From HKST-UBA178 sp965223815 (lineage in GTDB: Bacteria > Pseudomonadota > Gammaproteobacteria > Chromatiales > Chromatiaceae): a stretch of DNA of 64,000 nt. The DNA is taken from positions 496,001 through 560,000 of the forward strand of contig OZ245019.1 of NCBI GenBank assembly GCA_965223815.1, written 5' to 3'. The first letter of the stretch is position 1. The number at the start of each line of letters is the position of its first letter. This document shows, in pieces, positions 34,541-43,706 of the stretch. The notes below the pieces were generated by a model, which was not told the origin of the DNA, did no database searches, and worked only from the letters and a program-made list of their open reading frames with translations. The position numbers and the translations under genes were made by a program.

Positions 34541-34572
34541 CGAAGGGCCGGTAGCGGAGGTCCGGCCCTTCG
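34541..34572. terminator. Strong hairpin between convergent genes
   Basis: CGAAGGGCCGG at 34541-34551 pairs perfectly with CCGGCCCTTCG at 34562-34572 across a ten-base loop. It lies 15 bases after the Arg-rich protein stop and about 90 bases past the rpiA stop on the other strand. No T run follows, but the stem is very stable, so it may end transcription from the left gene. Confidence 0.5.
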
Positions 34573-34661
34573 GCGTTCGATATGCATTCGCAGGTTAAAG
34601 CCGCGGCGGTCTGCTGGGGGCCACGGACAGGTCAGCGATTGGTCTGGATATCAAGGCCCCC

Positions 34662-35318
34662 TCAGGGCTCAATGGTCTCTATCCCCCCCTCTGTGCCGAG
34701 TATCAGTATATCGGCGGGGCGCAATGCAAAAAGGCCGGTGGTTACAACGCCGGCAATGTTGTTGATCTGCTGCTCCATTCGTGCCGGCTCCATGATGCGC
34801 AGATTGTGAACGTCAAGAATGATGTTGCCATTATCGGTGATAAAGTTTTCTCTCCAGACCGGCGTCCCTCCTATCTTGACCAACTGCCGTGCGACATGGC
34901 TGCGCGCCATGGGAATGACTTCCACCGGTAGTGGGAAGGTGCCGAGGATGTCCACCCGTTTGCTGGCATCCGCTATGCACACGAACTTGCGGCTGGCGGC
35001 GGCGATGATCTTTTCCCTTGTCAGGGCACCGCCGCCCCCCTTGATTAGCTGTAATTGACTATTGGATTCATCTGCACCGTCGATATAGACATCCAACTCC
35101 CCAGTGGCGTTTAAATCGACAACCTCGATGCCATGGCCTTTGAGTCTCTCCGTCGATGCCTCGGAACTGGACACCGCACCATCGATTTTGTTCTTGACGC
35201 CGGCCAGGGCGTCGATGAAGTAATTTACCGTTGAACCGGTACCAACGCCGATGACGCCTCCGGCGACATAGCTTATGGCGGCTTCAGCCGCTCTGAGTTT
35301 GAGATCGTCCTGGGCCAT
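34662..35318 (-). CDS. rpiA: Ribose-5-phosphate isomerase A
   Basis: A 218-residue RpiA interconverting ribose-5-phosphate and ribulose-5-phosphate in the pentose phosphate pathway. Signature segments are IGVGTGSTVNYFIDAL, the DGADE active-site motif (VYIDGADESN), KGGGGALTREKIIA and FPLPVEVIPMA. Length is that of the family. It is transcribed away from ilvA; the divergent rpiA-ilvA pair is common in gammaproteobacteria. Confidence 0.95.
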   Translation of the reverse strand: MAQDDLKLRAAEAAISYVAGGVIGVGTGSTVNYFIDALAGVKNKIDGAVSSSEASTERLKGHGIEVVDLNATGELDVYIDGADESNSQLQLIKGGGGALTREKIIAAASRKFVCIADASKRVDILGTFPLPVEVIPMARSHVARQLVKIGGTPVWRENFITDNGNIILDVHNLRIMEPARMEQQINNIAGVVTTGLFALRPADILILGTEGGIETIEP

Positions 35319-35410
35319 TACTGCCTCCTCTCATTTCATTGTGTCTCGTGGATTTATGATAACTTTGACACTGCCCGTTTGCCACGACCTCAATTTGTTG
35401 AGGAGCATTG

Positions 35411-36952
35411 ATGCCCCAGTCTTACATCGAGAGAATACTCCGTGCCCGCGTATACGACGTAGCGCAGGAGACACCACTTCACTTCGCCACCGGATTGTCT
35501 GAGCGGCTTGAGAACAGCGTCCACCTCAAACGAGAGGATTTGCAGCCGGTATTCTCATTCAAGTTGCGTGGTGCTTACAATCGAATGACTTCGCTGTCGG
35601 CGGCGGAGCGTGAACGGGGTGTGATCGCCGCATCCGCAGGAAACCATGCCCAGGGGGTTGCGCTGTCAGCACAGCGCCTGGGTATACGTGCCCTGATTGT
35701 CATGCCTAAAACTACTCCCAGGATAAAGGTTGATGCGGTGCGTAATCTGGGTGCCCGAATTCTTCTGTTCGGCGACTCCTATGATGAGGCTTACCAGCAC
35801 TCACAGACGTTGGTCAAAGAGCGGGGTATGAAGTTTATCCACCCATTCGATGATCCCGATGTAATAGCAGGCCAGGGAACTATCGGCATGGAGATAGTTC
35901 GCCAGCACACCGGCATACCCGATGCTATTTTTGTACCGGTCGGAGGAGGCGGATTGGTCGCAGGTATAGGGGCCTACGTGAAATTTGTTTTTCCCCAAGT
36001 GAAAGTCATCGGCGTGGAGCCGGAGGATGCACCTACGCTTTACACGGCATTAAAAACGGGTCGCCGGGTTACGCTCGGACATGTGGGGATATTCGCCGAC
36101 GGTGTTGCGGTCAAGCAAATCGGCAAGGAGACGTTTCGAGTTGCTCGGGAAGTTGTAGATGAAGTCGTGCTCGTGGGAACCGACGAGATCTGTGCAGCGA
36201 TAAAAGATGTATTCGATGATACCCGTACCATGGCAGAACCCGCTGGTGCGCTTTCAATTGCCGGATTGAAAAAATATGTGGCCAGAGAAAGCATCACAGG
36301 ACACAGCCTGGTCGCCATCGAAAGTGGCGCCAACATCAACTTTGATCGACTGCGCCATGTCGCGGAGCGTGCGGACCTCGGTGAGCATCGAGAGGCTTTA
36401 TTGGCAGTAGAAATTCCCGAGCAGCCAGGCAGCTTTTTGCGGTTTTGCCGGGCTCTGGGTCGTCGCAGTATTACCGAATTCAATTATCGGTACGCAGATT
36501 CGGCACATGCTCACGTTTTTGTGGGTGTGGAGCTAAATGACGGCGAGCCCGAGAGGGAAGCCTTGGTTGCCCAGATGCAGCAGAAAGGCTATCCGGTGGT
36601 GGACTTGACTGACAATGAGACGGCTAAACTTCATATCCGCTATATGGTGGGTGGGCATGCGCCCTCGATAGTGGAGGAGACACTCTACAGGTTTCAGTTC
36701 CCAGAGCGGCCCGGTGCGCTGCTGGCATTCCTGACAGAGATGGGTGGGCGCTGGAATATCAGTCTATTTCACTACCGAAACCATGGGGCCGCCTATGGGC
36801 GTGTGTTGATGGGGGTGCAACTGGGAGCGGATGACAAGGTGGCATTTCATCAGTCACTCGAGACTCTGGGTTATCCGTGGGAAGAGGAGACCGACAATAT
36901 TGCCTACAGGCTTTTTGCCTGTGGCGGTAATTGTCTCGATTCCAGAGGCTGA
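35411..36952 (+). CDS. ilvA: Threonine dehydratase, biosynthetic
   Basis: A 513-residue PLP enzyme converting threonine to 2-oxobutanoate, the first step to isoleucine. The PLP lysine is in FSFKLRGAYN, and the phosphate-binding loop is VPVGGGGLVAG. AGNHAQGVALSAQ is typical. Two ACT-like regulatory domains follow (EIPEQPGSFLRFCRALG and QFPERPGALLAFLTEMG), as in the isoleucine-inhibited biosynthetic enzyme and unlike the short catabolic TdcB. The ATG at 35411, with GAGGAG ahead, was preferred over the adjacent TTG. Confidence 0.95.
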   Translation: MPQSYIERILRARVYDVAQETPLHFATGLSERLENSVHLKREDLQPVFSFKLRGAYNRMTSLSAAERERGVIAASAGNHAQGVALSAQRLGIRALIVMPKTTPRIKVDAVRNLGARILLFGDSYDEAYQHSQTLVKERGMKFIHPFDDPDVIAGQGTIGMEIVRQHTGIPDAIFVPVGGGGLVAGIGAYVKFVFPQVKVIGVEPEDAPTLYTALKTGRRVTLGHVGIFADGVAVKQIGKETFRVAREVVDEVVLVGTDEICAAIKDVFDDTRTMAEPAGALSIAGLKKYVARESITGHSLVAIESGANINFDRLRHVAERADLGEHREALLAVEIPEQPGSFLRFCRALGRRSITEFNYRYADSAHAHVFVGVELNDGEPEREALVAQMQQKGYPVVDLTDNETAKLHIRYMVGGHAPSIVEETLYRFQFPERPGALLAFLTEMGGRWNISLFHYRNHGAAYGRVLMGVQLGADDKVAFHQSLETLGYPWEEETDNIAYRLFACGGNCLDSRG

Positions 36953-36964
36953 GCCCCCCATCAT

Positions 36965-37000
36965 CCATGCCGACAGGGCGAGGGACCTCTGTCGGCATGG
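36965..37000. terminator. Hairpin after ilvA
   Basis: CCATGCCGACAG at 36965-36976 pairs perfectly with CTGTCGGCATGG at 36989-37000 over a 12-base loop, 12 bases past the ilvA stop. No T run follows on the plus strand; on the minus strand it lies 60 bases past the histone-like gene stop. It probably separates these convergent genes. Confidence 0.55.
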
Positions 37001-37059
37001 AAACGGGTAGGTGCTTATCCCAGCAACACTGCCGAGGGATGAACGCTATGCCGAATTGA

Positions 37060-37617
37060 TCAGCGTCTAGCGCTGGTCTTTTTCTTTCTCGGTGTGACCT
37101 TCCTCGGTCTTAGAATGCGCTTTTTTGCCGATTTCTTCTTGGCAGCCGCTTTTTTACCGGTGGCCTTCTTAACGGTTGGTGCTTTTTTCGCAACTCTTTT
37201 CTTTGCGGCCCGCTTTTTGGCGGAGACCTTTTTCTTTACGACCCGTTTCTTTGAAGCTGCTTTTTTCTTGGCCACGCGCTTTTTAGCAGCAACCTTTTTC
37301 TTGGCCACGCGCTTTTTGGTAGTGACCTTTTTCTTGGCTACGCGCTTTTTAGTAGCAACCTTTTTCTTCGAGACCCGTTTTTTGGCGGTAGCCTTTTTCT
37401 TTACGACCCGTTTCTTTGAGGCTGCTTTTTTCTTGGCTAAACGCTTTTTCGGGGCGGCTTTGGCGATGCGTTTTTTCTTTGGGGTAGAGGTTTTCTTAAC
37501 GGAAGATTTCCTGGTGGCGGTCCTTTTTGCTGCTGCTTTCTTTTTCACATTCGTCTTTTTGGTAACCGACTTTTTCTTAGCTGTCGTCTTTCTGCCCGTC
37601 TTTTTCTTAACCGCCAT
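37060..37617 (-). CDS. Histone H1-like Lys/Ala-rich DNA-binding protein (AlgP type)
   Basis: A 185-residue, extremely basic protein made almost wholly of Lys, Ala, Arg, Thr and Val in short degenerate repeats (KKRVAKKKVTT, KKAASKKRVVKKK). It resembles the C-terminal domain of eukaryotic H1 and bacterial H1-like proteins such as AlgP and HctB-like proteins, which bind DNA and affect nucleoid structure. No folded domain is visible. The ATG at 37617 with AGGAG upstream was chosen; an extension to 37746 would add a non-basic stretch without homology. Repeat number can vary between strains in this family. Confidence 0.85.
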   Translation of the reverse strand: MAVKKKTGRKTTAKKKSVTKKTNVKKKAAAKRTATRKSSVKKTSTPKKKRIAKAAPKKRLAKKKAASKKRVVKKKATAKKRVSKKKVATKKRVAKKKVTTKKRVAKKKVAAKKRVAKKKAASKKRVVKKKVSAKKRAAKKRVAKKAPTVKKATGKKAAAKKKSAKKRILRPRKVTPRKKKTSARR

Positions 37618-38395
37618 CTCTTTCTCCTGTTGCTTACAAAGATCGCTCAACTCTCCGAGAGTATAATAAAGGTATTGAAAATTACCAGAAAAACAGTTAA
37701 AGACGATGCTTTTGAGCAAGCGAAAGTGCGTATAAACACCTTTCATCTTTTCTTACTTCAATGCTGCAATGGATGCTTGCGTCACTCAGAACAGAATCTA
37801 TTAAACAATCACCAAACAACCATTGATGAATTCCGCCCTGCAAATAATAGGGCAACAGCGGCAAGCAGTGGTTTGAAGGAGTAGGGTCTCGTCAACTTGA
37901 ATCCAAGGGCATCATGGTAAGTTCAGTTCCAGCGTGTCATAACTCGCCCTGTAAATTAAGTCCATCCGCTCGCTTCGAAAAATCCATCGCCAAGATTGGA
38001 AAGAGTTGCGACTGGATTACAATGGGCTAGGGGCATTGTAATGGCATCTTCTCGGTTTTTTGGCCCGGACGAAGGTAGGTGGAAAAACAATAGAAGCCTA
38101 TGAATCCACAGTATCACCAGGCCCACATAACCAGCAATCTGCTGGCCGGCAGCGACAAGAGAGGCCACTTCATTTTTCCGTTACTCACAACCTAGGGCAG
38201 ATCCGGCTGGATCTCTAATAGGGCTGTACGCAGTAAAACCAGGAAAATCGGCCATGCGTGTCTCGAATGCCGCGGTATCCGTAACGCCTCCAAGTCGCCC
38301 TAAAGTATGCTGATGCACAAAAGCGTTTGATGCAGTTGGGTTCTCTTCGAAGTTAACAGGAGGGGGAGATGGAAAATGAGAAAGCGACAGTAAGG
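37618..38395. other. Long intergenic stretch, no gene recognised
   Basis: About 780 bases between the histone-like gene and the 6S RNA gene, more A/T-rich near 37640-37870 than the coding regions. A -10-like TATTATACT on the minus strand near 37660 could serve the histone-like gene. A 70-codon minus-strand frame at 37956-38168 with a hydrophobic segment exists, but without family resemblance I do not call it. Confidence 0.4.
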
Positions 38396-38399
38396 AAAA

Positions 38400-38588
38400 G
38401 ACACCCCCCGCCTGTGCCGTTGTCGACTTTCGTTCTTGAACCAAGGGGTTCAAGTGGGGATAACCGCGCCGCCTATAGGCTTTCCGCTCGTGGCGGACAT
38501 GCACACCGGCGACAGCTTTTTATCCCCGGGGTAGAAATTAGGCTCAAGAAAATACCCGGCCTTCTGACGAACACTGCAGGGGATGCCT
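38400..38588 (-). ncRNA. ssrS: 6S RNA
   Basis: Directly downstream of zapA on the same strand, the place of ssrS in gammaproteobacteria. Reading the minus strand, GGCATCCCCTGC at the 5' end pairs with the 3' GGCGGGGGGTGTC to form the closing stem. Inside are TTGAGCCTAATTTCTACC, close to the E. coli TGAGCCGATATTTCATACC, then CATGTCCGCCACGAG with AAGCCTATAG, and ACTTGAACCCCTTGGTTCAA, close to the E. coli TTGAACCAAGGGTTCAAG arm. Length is about 189 nt. 6S RNA mimics an open promoter and binds the housekeeping RNA polymerase in stationary phase. Ends are approximate. Confidence 0.8.
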
Positions 38589-38615
38589 TAGTGATTAAGG
38601 CTAAACCGAAACGCG

Positions 38616-38930
38616 TCAAACTTCCAGTTGTTTGCTTTCCACCAGTGCGATTTCTATCTTTTGTTGCATCAGACGCAGACGGTTGCTTACACCGTCCGAT
38701 ACAAAGTCCTTTTGGTGCTGTTGCTCCAGAAGTTCGTGGGCAATGTTCAGCGCCGCCATCACTGCTACCCGATCGGTCCCTATAACCTTGCCTGTCGCGC
38801 GGATGCCACGCATCTTCCCATCCAGATATCGGGCGGCATTCAGGAGGCTATCCTCTTCTCCGGGCAGACAGGCAATACGGTATTCTTTGTCCAGAATACG
38901 GACGACAACTGGAATGGTTTCTTGGTTCAA
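38616..38930 (-). CDS. zapA: Cell division protein ZapA
   Basis: A 104-residue FtsZ-associated protein. The N-terminal globular part has VRILDKEYRIACLPGEEDSL and AARYLDGKMRGIR, and a C-terminal coiled coil begins about residue 70, as in ZapA. It promotes FtsZ filament bundling. The start overlaps the TIGR02449 gene stop by 4 bp, and 6S RNA follows within about 28 bp, an order conserved in gammaproteobacteria. Confidence 0.92.
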   Translation of the reverse strand: MNQETIPVVVRILDKEYRIACLPGEEDSLLNAARYLDGKMRGIRATGKVIGTDRVAVMAALNIAHELLEQQHQKDFVSDGVSNRLRLMQQKIEIALVESKQLEV

Positions 38931-39160
38931 AGGTTGGTTTCCATCGATTTGAGCCGAGTGATCATCGATTCTACCCGAGTCTTTGCCATTTCGGTTTTCT
39001 CGATCAGATCAGCCCGCTCCTGTGTCAGGCGCTCCTGTATGGAACGCAGCGAGGTATTTTCCTCACTCAGCCGTCTGACCGTCGTAATCAATTCTTCTAC
39101 GCGATCTTCCAGCTGATTAAGATCCAGTCCAGCGATCGGGTTGTTGTCATCTCTTTCCAT
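38927..39160 (-). CDS. TIGR02449 family coiled-coil protein (ZapB-like)
   Basis: A 77-residue helical protein, essentially one coiled coil (LDLNQLEDRVEELITTVRRL, ENTSLRSIQERL, then ALIEK-type heptads). It matches the TIGR02449 family that precedes zapA in many gammaproteobacteria and is thought to act in cell division in the manner of ZapB. The ATG at 39160 was chosen; an upstream start would run into the divergent gene. Confidence 0.85.
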   Translation of the reverse strand: MERDDNNPIAGLDLNQLEDRVEELITTVRRLSEENTSLRSIQERLTQERADLIEKTEMAKTRVESMITRLKSMETNL

Positions 39161-39252
39161 GGCGCCAATATAAATTGAGCATTGCACAGGGTCAATGTTG
39201 TCTGACACATGATATGCTTCGAAAATCGATATCTACAGGGAATTTAGCGACT

Positions 39253-39807
39253 ATGCTGGGCCAGCAGATCCCGTTAGAGGAGTTGGAGCGCCGCTTAGCA
39301 TCTGCAGATCTGGAGATCAGCGGATCCGAAGTGCATGGTCTGCTCGCAGGTTTGCTTTGCAGCGGAACCGAAGATGCGGAGATACGTGGAATCGGTGAGT
39401 TGCTACCCGATCTCGATGGCGGTGACTTATTGGCACAGGAATGCATGCAGCTGCTAAGGCGACTGTTCGCCAAGACGCGAGCGGAGCTTGATGACCCCGA
39501 CATGGGGTTCACGCTGATGCTTCCCGATGACGAGCTTCCCATTGGGCAGAGGGCCGCTGCCGTGGTTGACTGGTGTCAGGGTTTTCTTTATGGAATCGGC
39601 ATTGGCGGCGTCTCATCTGCGGGAAAACTCTCCGACCAGGCAAGGGAGGCCTTGGGCGATATAAGCGAGATGACCCGCATGGATCTGGCCGGTGTCAATG
39701 CAGATAACGATGATGAAGCTGCCTTGATGCAGGTAGTCGAGTTCCTCAAGGTGGCCACGATGCTTATTTACGAAGAAACGATGCAGGAGCAGAAGGCTTA
39801 TCCATGA
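39253..39807 (+). CDS. UPF0149 (YgfB/YecA) family protein
   Basis: A 184-residue protein of the UPF0149 family. SGSEVHGLLAGLLCSG near the N-terminus and AAVVDWCQGFLYGIGIGG in the middle are diagnostic. The E. coli homologue lies between zapA and pepP as here; a Pseudomonas homologue has been linked to control of beta-lactamase expression, otherwise the role is unclear. The ATG at 39253 has AGGGAA ahead and gives family length; earlier ATGs at 39214 and an alternative at 39175 fit less well. The stop overlaps the pepP start (ATGA). Confidence 0.88.
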   Translation: MLGQQIPLEELERRLASADLEISGSEVHGLLAGLLCSGTEDAEIRGIGELLPDLDGGDLLAQECMQLLRRLFAKTRAELDDPDMGFTLMLPDDELPIGQRAAAVVDWCQGFLYGIGIGGVSSAGKLSDQAREALGDISEMTRMDLAGVNADNDDEAALMQVVEFLKVATMLIYEETMQEQKAYP

Positions 39808-41111
39808 CCGCCCATGAGTTCAAGCGCCGTCGTCGCCAATTGATGCAGATGATGGGACAAAGCAGTATTGCAATTCTTCCTTCCGCGCCGATTGCACGGC
39901 GTAACCGCGATGTAGAATTTCCTTATCGGCCAGACAGTGATTTCTACTACCTCACGGGGTTTGCCGAGCCCGAATCGGTGGCAGTCCTGATACCCGGTCG
40001 GAAGCAGGCCGAGTACGTACTGTTCTGCCGGGAGCGAGATGAAGAGAGGGAGCTATGGGATGGCGCTAGGTCGGGACAGCAGGGAGCACGTGAGATATAT
40101 GGCGCTGATGACTCCTTTCCGATAAGCGATCTCGACGATATTTTGCCGCGAATGCTCGAACAGTGTCAGCGCGTCTACTATGCCATGGGATGCAACCTGG
40201 AATTGGACAAGCGAATGTCTGAGTGGATAAGCGGTATACGCGAAAAGGGGCGTGCAGGAATCCAGGGGCCGTTGGAATTCATCGCGTTGGACCACTATCT
40301 TCACGAAATGCGGCTTTTTAAGAGTCGTTCGGAGATAAAGGTAATGCGTCAGGCTGCCAAGATTTCTGCGCAAGCCCACAAGCGAGCGATGAAGTTTTGT
40401 GAGTCGGGAAAGATGGAGTGGCAGGTGGAGGCTGAACTGGTTTATGCATGCAGGTCATCAGGAGCTCGCCATCAGGCATATTCGCCCATAGTTGGGGGTG
40501 GCGCCAACGCTTGTGTTCTGCACTATATTGACAACGCGGATGCGCTTCAGGATGGTGACCTGTTGTTGATAGACGCCGGTTGCGAATTGCACAATTATGC
40601 TTCTGACATAACTCGCACCTTCCCCGTAAGTGGGCGTTTTTCAAAATCTCAGCGCGCACTTTACGATTTGGTCCTGAAGGCCCAGAAAGCTGCGATCAAA
40701 AAGGTGCGACCCGGAAATCACTGGAACGACCCTCATCAAGCCGCGGTAAGGGTGATTACTCGGGGGTTGGTGGAATTGGGTATATTGAAGGGCAGAGTAC
40801 CGACCCTGATCAAGAATGAAGCATACAAGCGCTTCTATATGCACCGAACCGGCCACTGGTTGGGCATGGATGTCCATGACGTGGGTGACTACAAGGTAGA
40901 TGGCACCTGGCGGTTGCTGGAGCCGGGCATGGTGCTGACAATAGAACCCGGGATTTATATTCCCAAGGGTACCAAGGGTGTGGCCAGAAAGTGGTGGAAC
41001 ATCGGTATTCGTATCGAAGACGATGTTGTTGTGACCAAGGAGGGCTGCGATATTCTCAGTAAGGACGCACCTAAAGAGGCAGAGGAGATCGAGGCGCTGA
41101 TGGCCGGGTAG
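39804..41111 (+). CDS. pepP: Xaa-Pro aminopeptidase PepP
   Basis: A 435-residue metallopeptidase releasing N-terminal residues before proline. The N-terminal creatinase-like domain has FPYRPDSDFYYLTGF. The C-terminal pita-bread domain carries the dimetal site: LLIDAGCELHNYASDITRTF (two Asp), HRTGHWLGMDVHDVG (His), TIEPGIYIP (Glu) and GIRIEDDVVVT (Glu). It is coupled to the UPF0149 gene and precedes the ubiquinone hydroxylase genes, the conserved gammaproteobacterial order. Confidence 0.95.
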   Translation: MTAHEFKRRRRQLMQMMGQSSIAILPSAPIARRNRDVEFPYRPDSDFYYLTGFAEPESVAVLIPGRKQAEYVLFCRERDEERELWDGARSGQQGAREIYGADDSFPISDLDDILPRMLEQCQRVYYAMGCNLELDKRMSEWISGIREKGRAGIQGPLEFIALDHYLHEMRLFKSRSEIKVMRQAAKISAQAHKRAMKFCESGKMEWQVEAELVYACRSSGARHQAYSPIVGGGANACVLHYIDNADALQDGDLLLIDAGCELHNYASDITRTFPVSGRFSKSQRALYDLVLKAQKAAIKKVRPGNHWNDPHQAAVRVITRGLVELGILKGRVPTLIKNEAYKRFYMHRTGHWLGMDVHDVGDYKVDGTWRLLEPGMVLTIEPGIYIPKGTKGVARKWWNIGIRIEDDVVVTKEGCDILSKDAPKEAEEIEALMAG

Positions 41112-41218
41112 GGATTCCGCAAACGGTGTGCGCATAGGCATACCGCCGGCCTGTCAGTTAGTGCAACGGTACTGATTGAGCTTATTTTTCATGGGGCAGC
41201 GTAAGCGATAATACCGAT

Positions 41219-42442
41219 ATGTCCATTGACTACGATGTCATCGTTGTGGGAGGAGGCATGGTCGGCGCGAGTCTAGCGAGGTCGCTGTCGGCATGCAACC
41301 TGCGTGTCGCAGTAATCGAAGCTTGGCCGCTGAAATCCGAACGTCAACCGAGTTATGACGACCGGGCGATTGCCCTGGCGTATGGTACACGCCTAATCAT
41401 GGAAGGCATGGGTGTGTGGCGTACATTGGCTCCCAATGCAGCAGCTATCCACGATATCCATGTCTCGGATCGGGGGCATTTCGGCTTCACCCGTATTGAC
41501 CGGGAATCGCAGCAGGTCGATGCGTTGGGCTATGTGGTTACCGCAAACGACCTCGGCTCGGCATTGCTGGAAAACATGAATGTCGTTGGGAGGACCCGTC
41601 TGTACTGCCCTGCCAGGCTGGTTGCTTTTCAGGTTGAAGATTCGGGTGTCCGTATCCAGATCTCTATGGGTGGTGAGATTAAAACGCTCAACTCTAAGCT
41701 ACTTGTTGCCGCGGATGGCGTAAGGTCCACGGTACGAAAGCGTCTTGGAATATCCGTCAGAGAGTGGGGCTATGGTCAGTCCGCCGTGATCAGCAACCTG
41801 ACACCGAGTATCCAGGCAACGGGCACTGCCTATGAGCGTTTCACCGATACTGGGCCAATGGCGATGTTGCCGCTGACGCTGGGCAGGTATGGTCTGGTCT
41901 GGACCGTTGATGAGCGTAATCTGTCTGAGATCATGTCACTAGACGACCAGGCCTTTATTCAGCGTATACAACAGCGTTTCGGTTTCAGACTGGGACGTTT
42001 CCTTAAAGCGGGGAAAAGATCCAGCTATCCGCTTTCATTGGTCCAGGCTAAGGAGCACATCAGGCCGAGGGTAGCTCTCATCGGAAATGCGGCCCACTCG
42101 GTGCACCCGATTACCGGCCAGGGATTCAACTTGGGGATTCGGGATGTAGCCGTGCTTGCAGACGTGCTGGGGGATGCCGCACTGAACGGAGCAGATCTAG
42201 GCTCCATCGAGGTGTTGCACCGCTATGCCAAATGGCGTCGCAGGGACCAGCAGGCAGTCGCTTTGGTAACCGACGGCTTGGTGCGTCTGTTCACGAATCC
42301 CCTCTTGCCGGTGCGAATGTTGCGCAATCTCGGCATGCTGGCCCTGGATGCCGCCCCTTTGGGCAAAAGCCTGTTGGCAAGGCAGTTCATGGGTCTGAAT
42401 GGGCGTCTGCCCAAGTTGTCACGGGGAATCTCACTTGGTTAG
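41219..42442 (+). CDS. ubiH: 2-octaprenyl-6-methoxyphenol hydroxylase UbiH
   Basis: A 407-residue FAD monooxygenase of ubiquinone synthesis. The FAD-binding GGGMVGASLARSL is at the N-terminus, the second motif is SYDDRAIAL, the DG motif is LVAADGVRSTVRKRLG and the C-terminal FAD ribityl site is GNAAHSVHPITGQGFNLGIRD. The DDRAIAL variant points to UbiH within the UbiH/UbiF/UbiI/Coq6 group. It lies between pepP and a second hydroxylase that overlaps its end. Confidence 0.92.
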   Translation: MSIDYDVIVVGGGMVGASLARSLSACNLRVAVIEAWPLKSERQPSYDDRAIALAYGTRLIMEGMGVWRTLAPNAAAIHDIHVSDRGHFGFTRIDRESQQVDALGYVVTANDLGSALLENMNVVGRTRLYCPARLVAFQVEDSGVRIQISMGGEIKTLNSKLLVAADGVRSTVRKRLGISVREWGYGQSAVISNLTPSIQATGTAYERFTDTGPMAMLPLTLGRYGLVWTVDERNLSEIMSLDDQAFIQRIQQRFGFRLGRFLKAGKRSSYPLSLVQAKEHIRPRVALIGNAAHSVHPITGQGFNLGIRDVAVLADVLGDAALNGADLGSIEVLHRYAKWRRRDQQAVALVTDGLVRLFTNPLLPVRMLRNLGMLALDAAPLGKSLLARQFMGLNGRLPKLSRGISLG

Positions 42443-43688
42443 CCGAAACGCTCAGGCAGCGGACTTCGATGTAATAGTATCCGGGGGCGGTATGGTGGGA
42501 GGCGCCCTTGCCTGCGGTTTGGCTGCGATGAACTTTAAGGTTGCCGTGGTCGAGTTAAAGGAGCCTCTATCCAGTTGGCCTGCCGATACCATCGATCTAA
42601 GAGTATCGGCGCTTTCCCGAGCCTCCAAGCGTATTCTCGAGCACTTGGGGGTATGGGAGCGGATTACCGATCTGCATGCCACGCCGTACCATGGGATGGA
42701 AGTATGGGACGCGGTGGGAAACGGTCGCATAGGTTTTGATGCTGCCGACCTGGGGGAGCCGGAGCTGGGGCATATCGTGGAAAACCGGGTTACCCAATTG
42801 GCACTCTGGGAACGACTGCAGGCTTACGATAATGTTGTGCGTTACTGTCCCGACAGCGTTGAACGTTTTCTTTCGGGAAATGGGCGCCCTTATGTCGAGT
42901 TGGCATCAGGGGTTACTCTCAGCGCCCATTTGGTCGTTGCTGCAGAGGGGGCCAATTCACCTCTGAGGGAGATGGCGGGTATCGGTTCCAGCGGATGGCC
43001 TTATGATCAGCATGCATTAGTGGCGAACGTTGTACCCGAACGGCCACATGGTGGTGTTGCCCGGCAGCGGTTCATGCCAACCGGCCCCCTGGCTTTTCTT
43101 CCTGTGGGTGAGCACAACTGCTCAATAGTATGGTCTACGTCACCGAGCCAGGCGGAGCGCCTCAAGACCATCGACGTCAAGGATTTTTGCAAAGAGCTGG
43201 CAATTTCCAGCGAATTTATGCTGGGAGATATCAAACATTGCGGTCCTAGGGCAGCTTTTCCGCTCGTCCTACGTCACGCCGACCGATACGTGCTTCCCGG
43301 TCTAGCCCTGGTTGGCGATGCTGCACACGGCATTCATCCTCTGGCTGGCCAGGGGGTAAATCTAGGTTTTCTGGATGCCGCGATGTTGTGCGATGCACTG
43401 GGTGAGGCGGTTAATTCTGGACGGTCCATAGGGGGGCTGCCCACGCTGAGACGCTATGAACGCGCCCGCCGGGGAGCGAACATGGAGATGATGGCCCTGA
43501 TGGATCTGTTCAAGCGGCTTTTCAGCAATGAAAATCCGGCGCTGACCCTGGTGCGCAATCTGGGTTTGGACTTGGTCGATGCATCCGGCCCGTTAAAAAA
43601 GCAGATGGCGCGACGGGCCATGGGCCTGACAGGTGAATTACCCAAGCTCGCCAAGTTCGGAACTTGGGCGCCGGGCTCTATGTCCTGA
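42435..43688 (+). CDS. UbiH/UbiF/VisC/COQ6 family FAD hydroxylase (UbiI-like)
   Basis: A 417-residue paralogue of the preceding gene. SGGGMVGGALACGLA, DLRVSALSRASKRI, VVAAEGANSPLREMAG and VGDAAHGIHPLAGQGVNLGF are the FAD sites. The position after ubiH suggests UbiI (C5 hydroxylation), but UbiF-type (C6) activity cannot be excluded. No ATG precedes the FAD motif in a suitable place; a TTG at 42435 with GGGGA seven bases ahead, overlapping ubiH by 8 bp, is the best start. Confidence 0.9.
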   Translation: MVSRNAQAADFDVIVSGGGMVGGALACGLAAMNFKVAVVELKEPLSSWPADTIDLRVSALSRASKRILEHLGVWERITDLHATPYHGMEVWDAVGNGRIGFDAADLGEPELGHIVENRVTQLALWERLQAYDNVVRYCPDSVERFLSGNGRPYVELASGVTLSAHLVVAAEGANSPLREMAGIGSSGWPYDQHALVANVVPERPHGGVARQRFMPTGPLAFLPVGEHNCSIVWSTSPSQAERLKTIDVKDFCKELAISSEFMLGDIKHCGPRAAFPLVLRHADRYVLPGLALVGDAAHGIHPLAGQGVNLGFLDAAMLCDALGEAVNSGRSIGGLPTLRRYERARRGANMEMMALMDLFKRLFSNENPALTLVRNLGLDLVDASGPLKKQMARRAMGLTGELPKLAKFGTWAPGSMS

Positions 43689-43706
43689 CTGCGGGATTGG
43701 TTGAGC

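Noticed and set aside
37094..37666. Phe-rich 190-codon frame on the plus strand
   Set aside because: It is the complement of the Lys-rich histone-like gene, in which AAG/AAA codons read as CTT/TTT; the minus-strand frame has the ribosome site and family resemblance.
37956..38168. Small minus-strand hydrophobic frame of 70 codons
   Set aside because: No ribosome site or family resemblance that I can see; kept only as a note in the intergenic entry.
38369..38785. Plus-strand 138-codon frame over zapA and the 6S gene
   Set aside because: It crosses the antisense of two well-supported genes and shows no motif.
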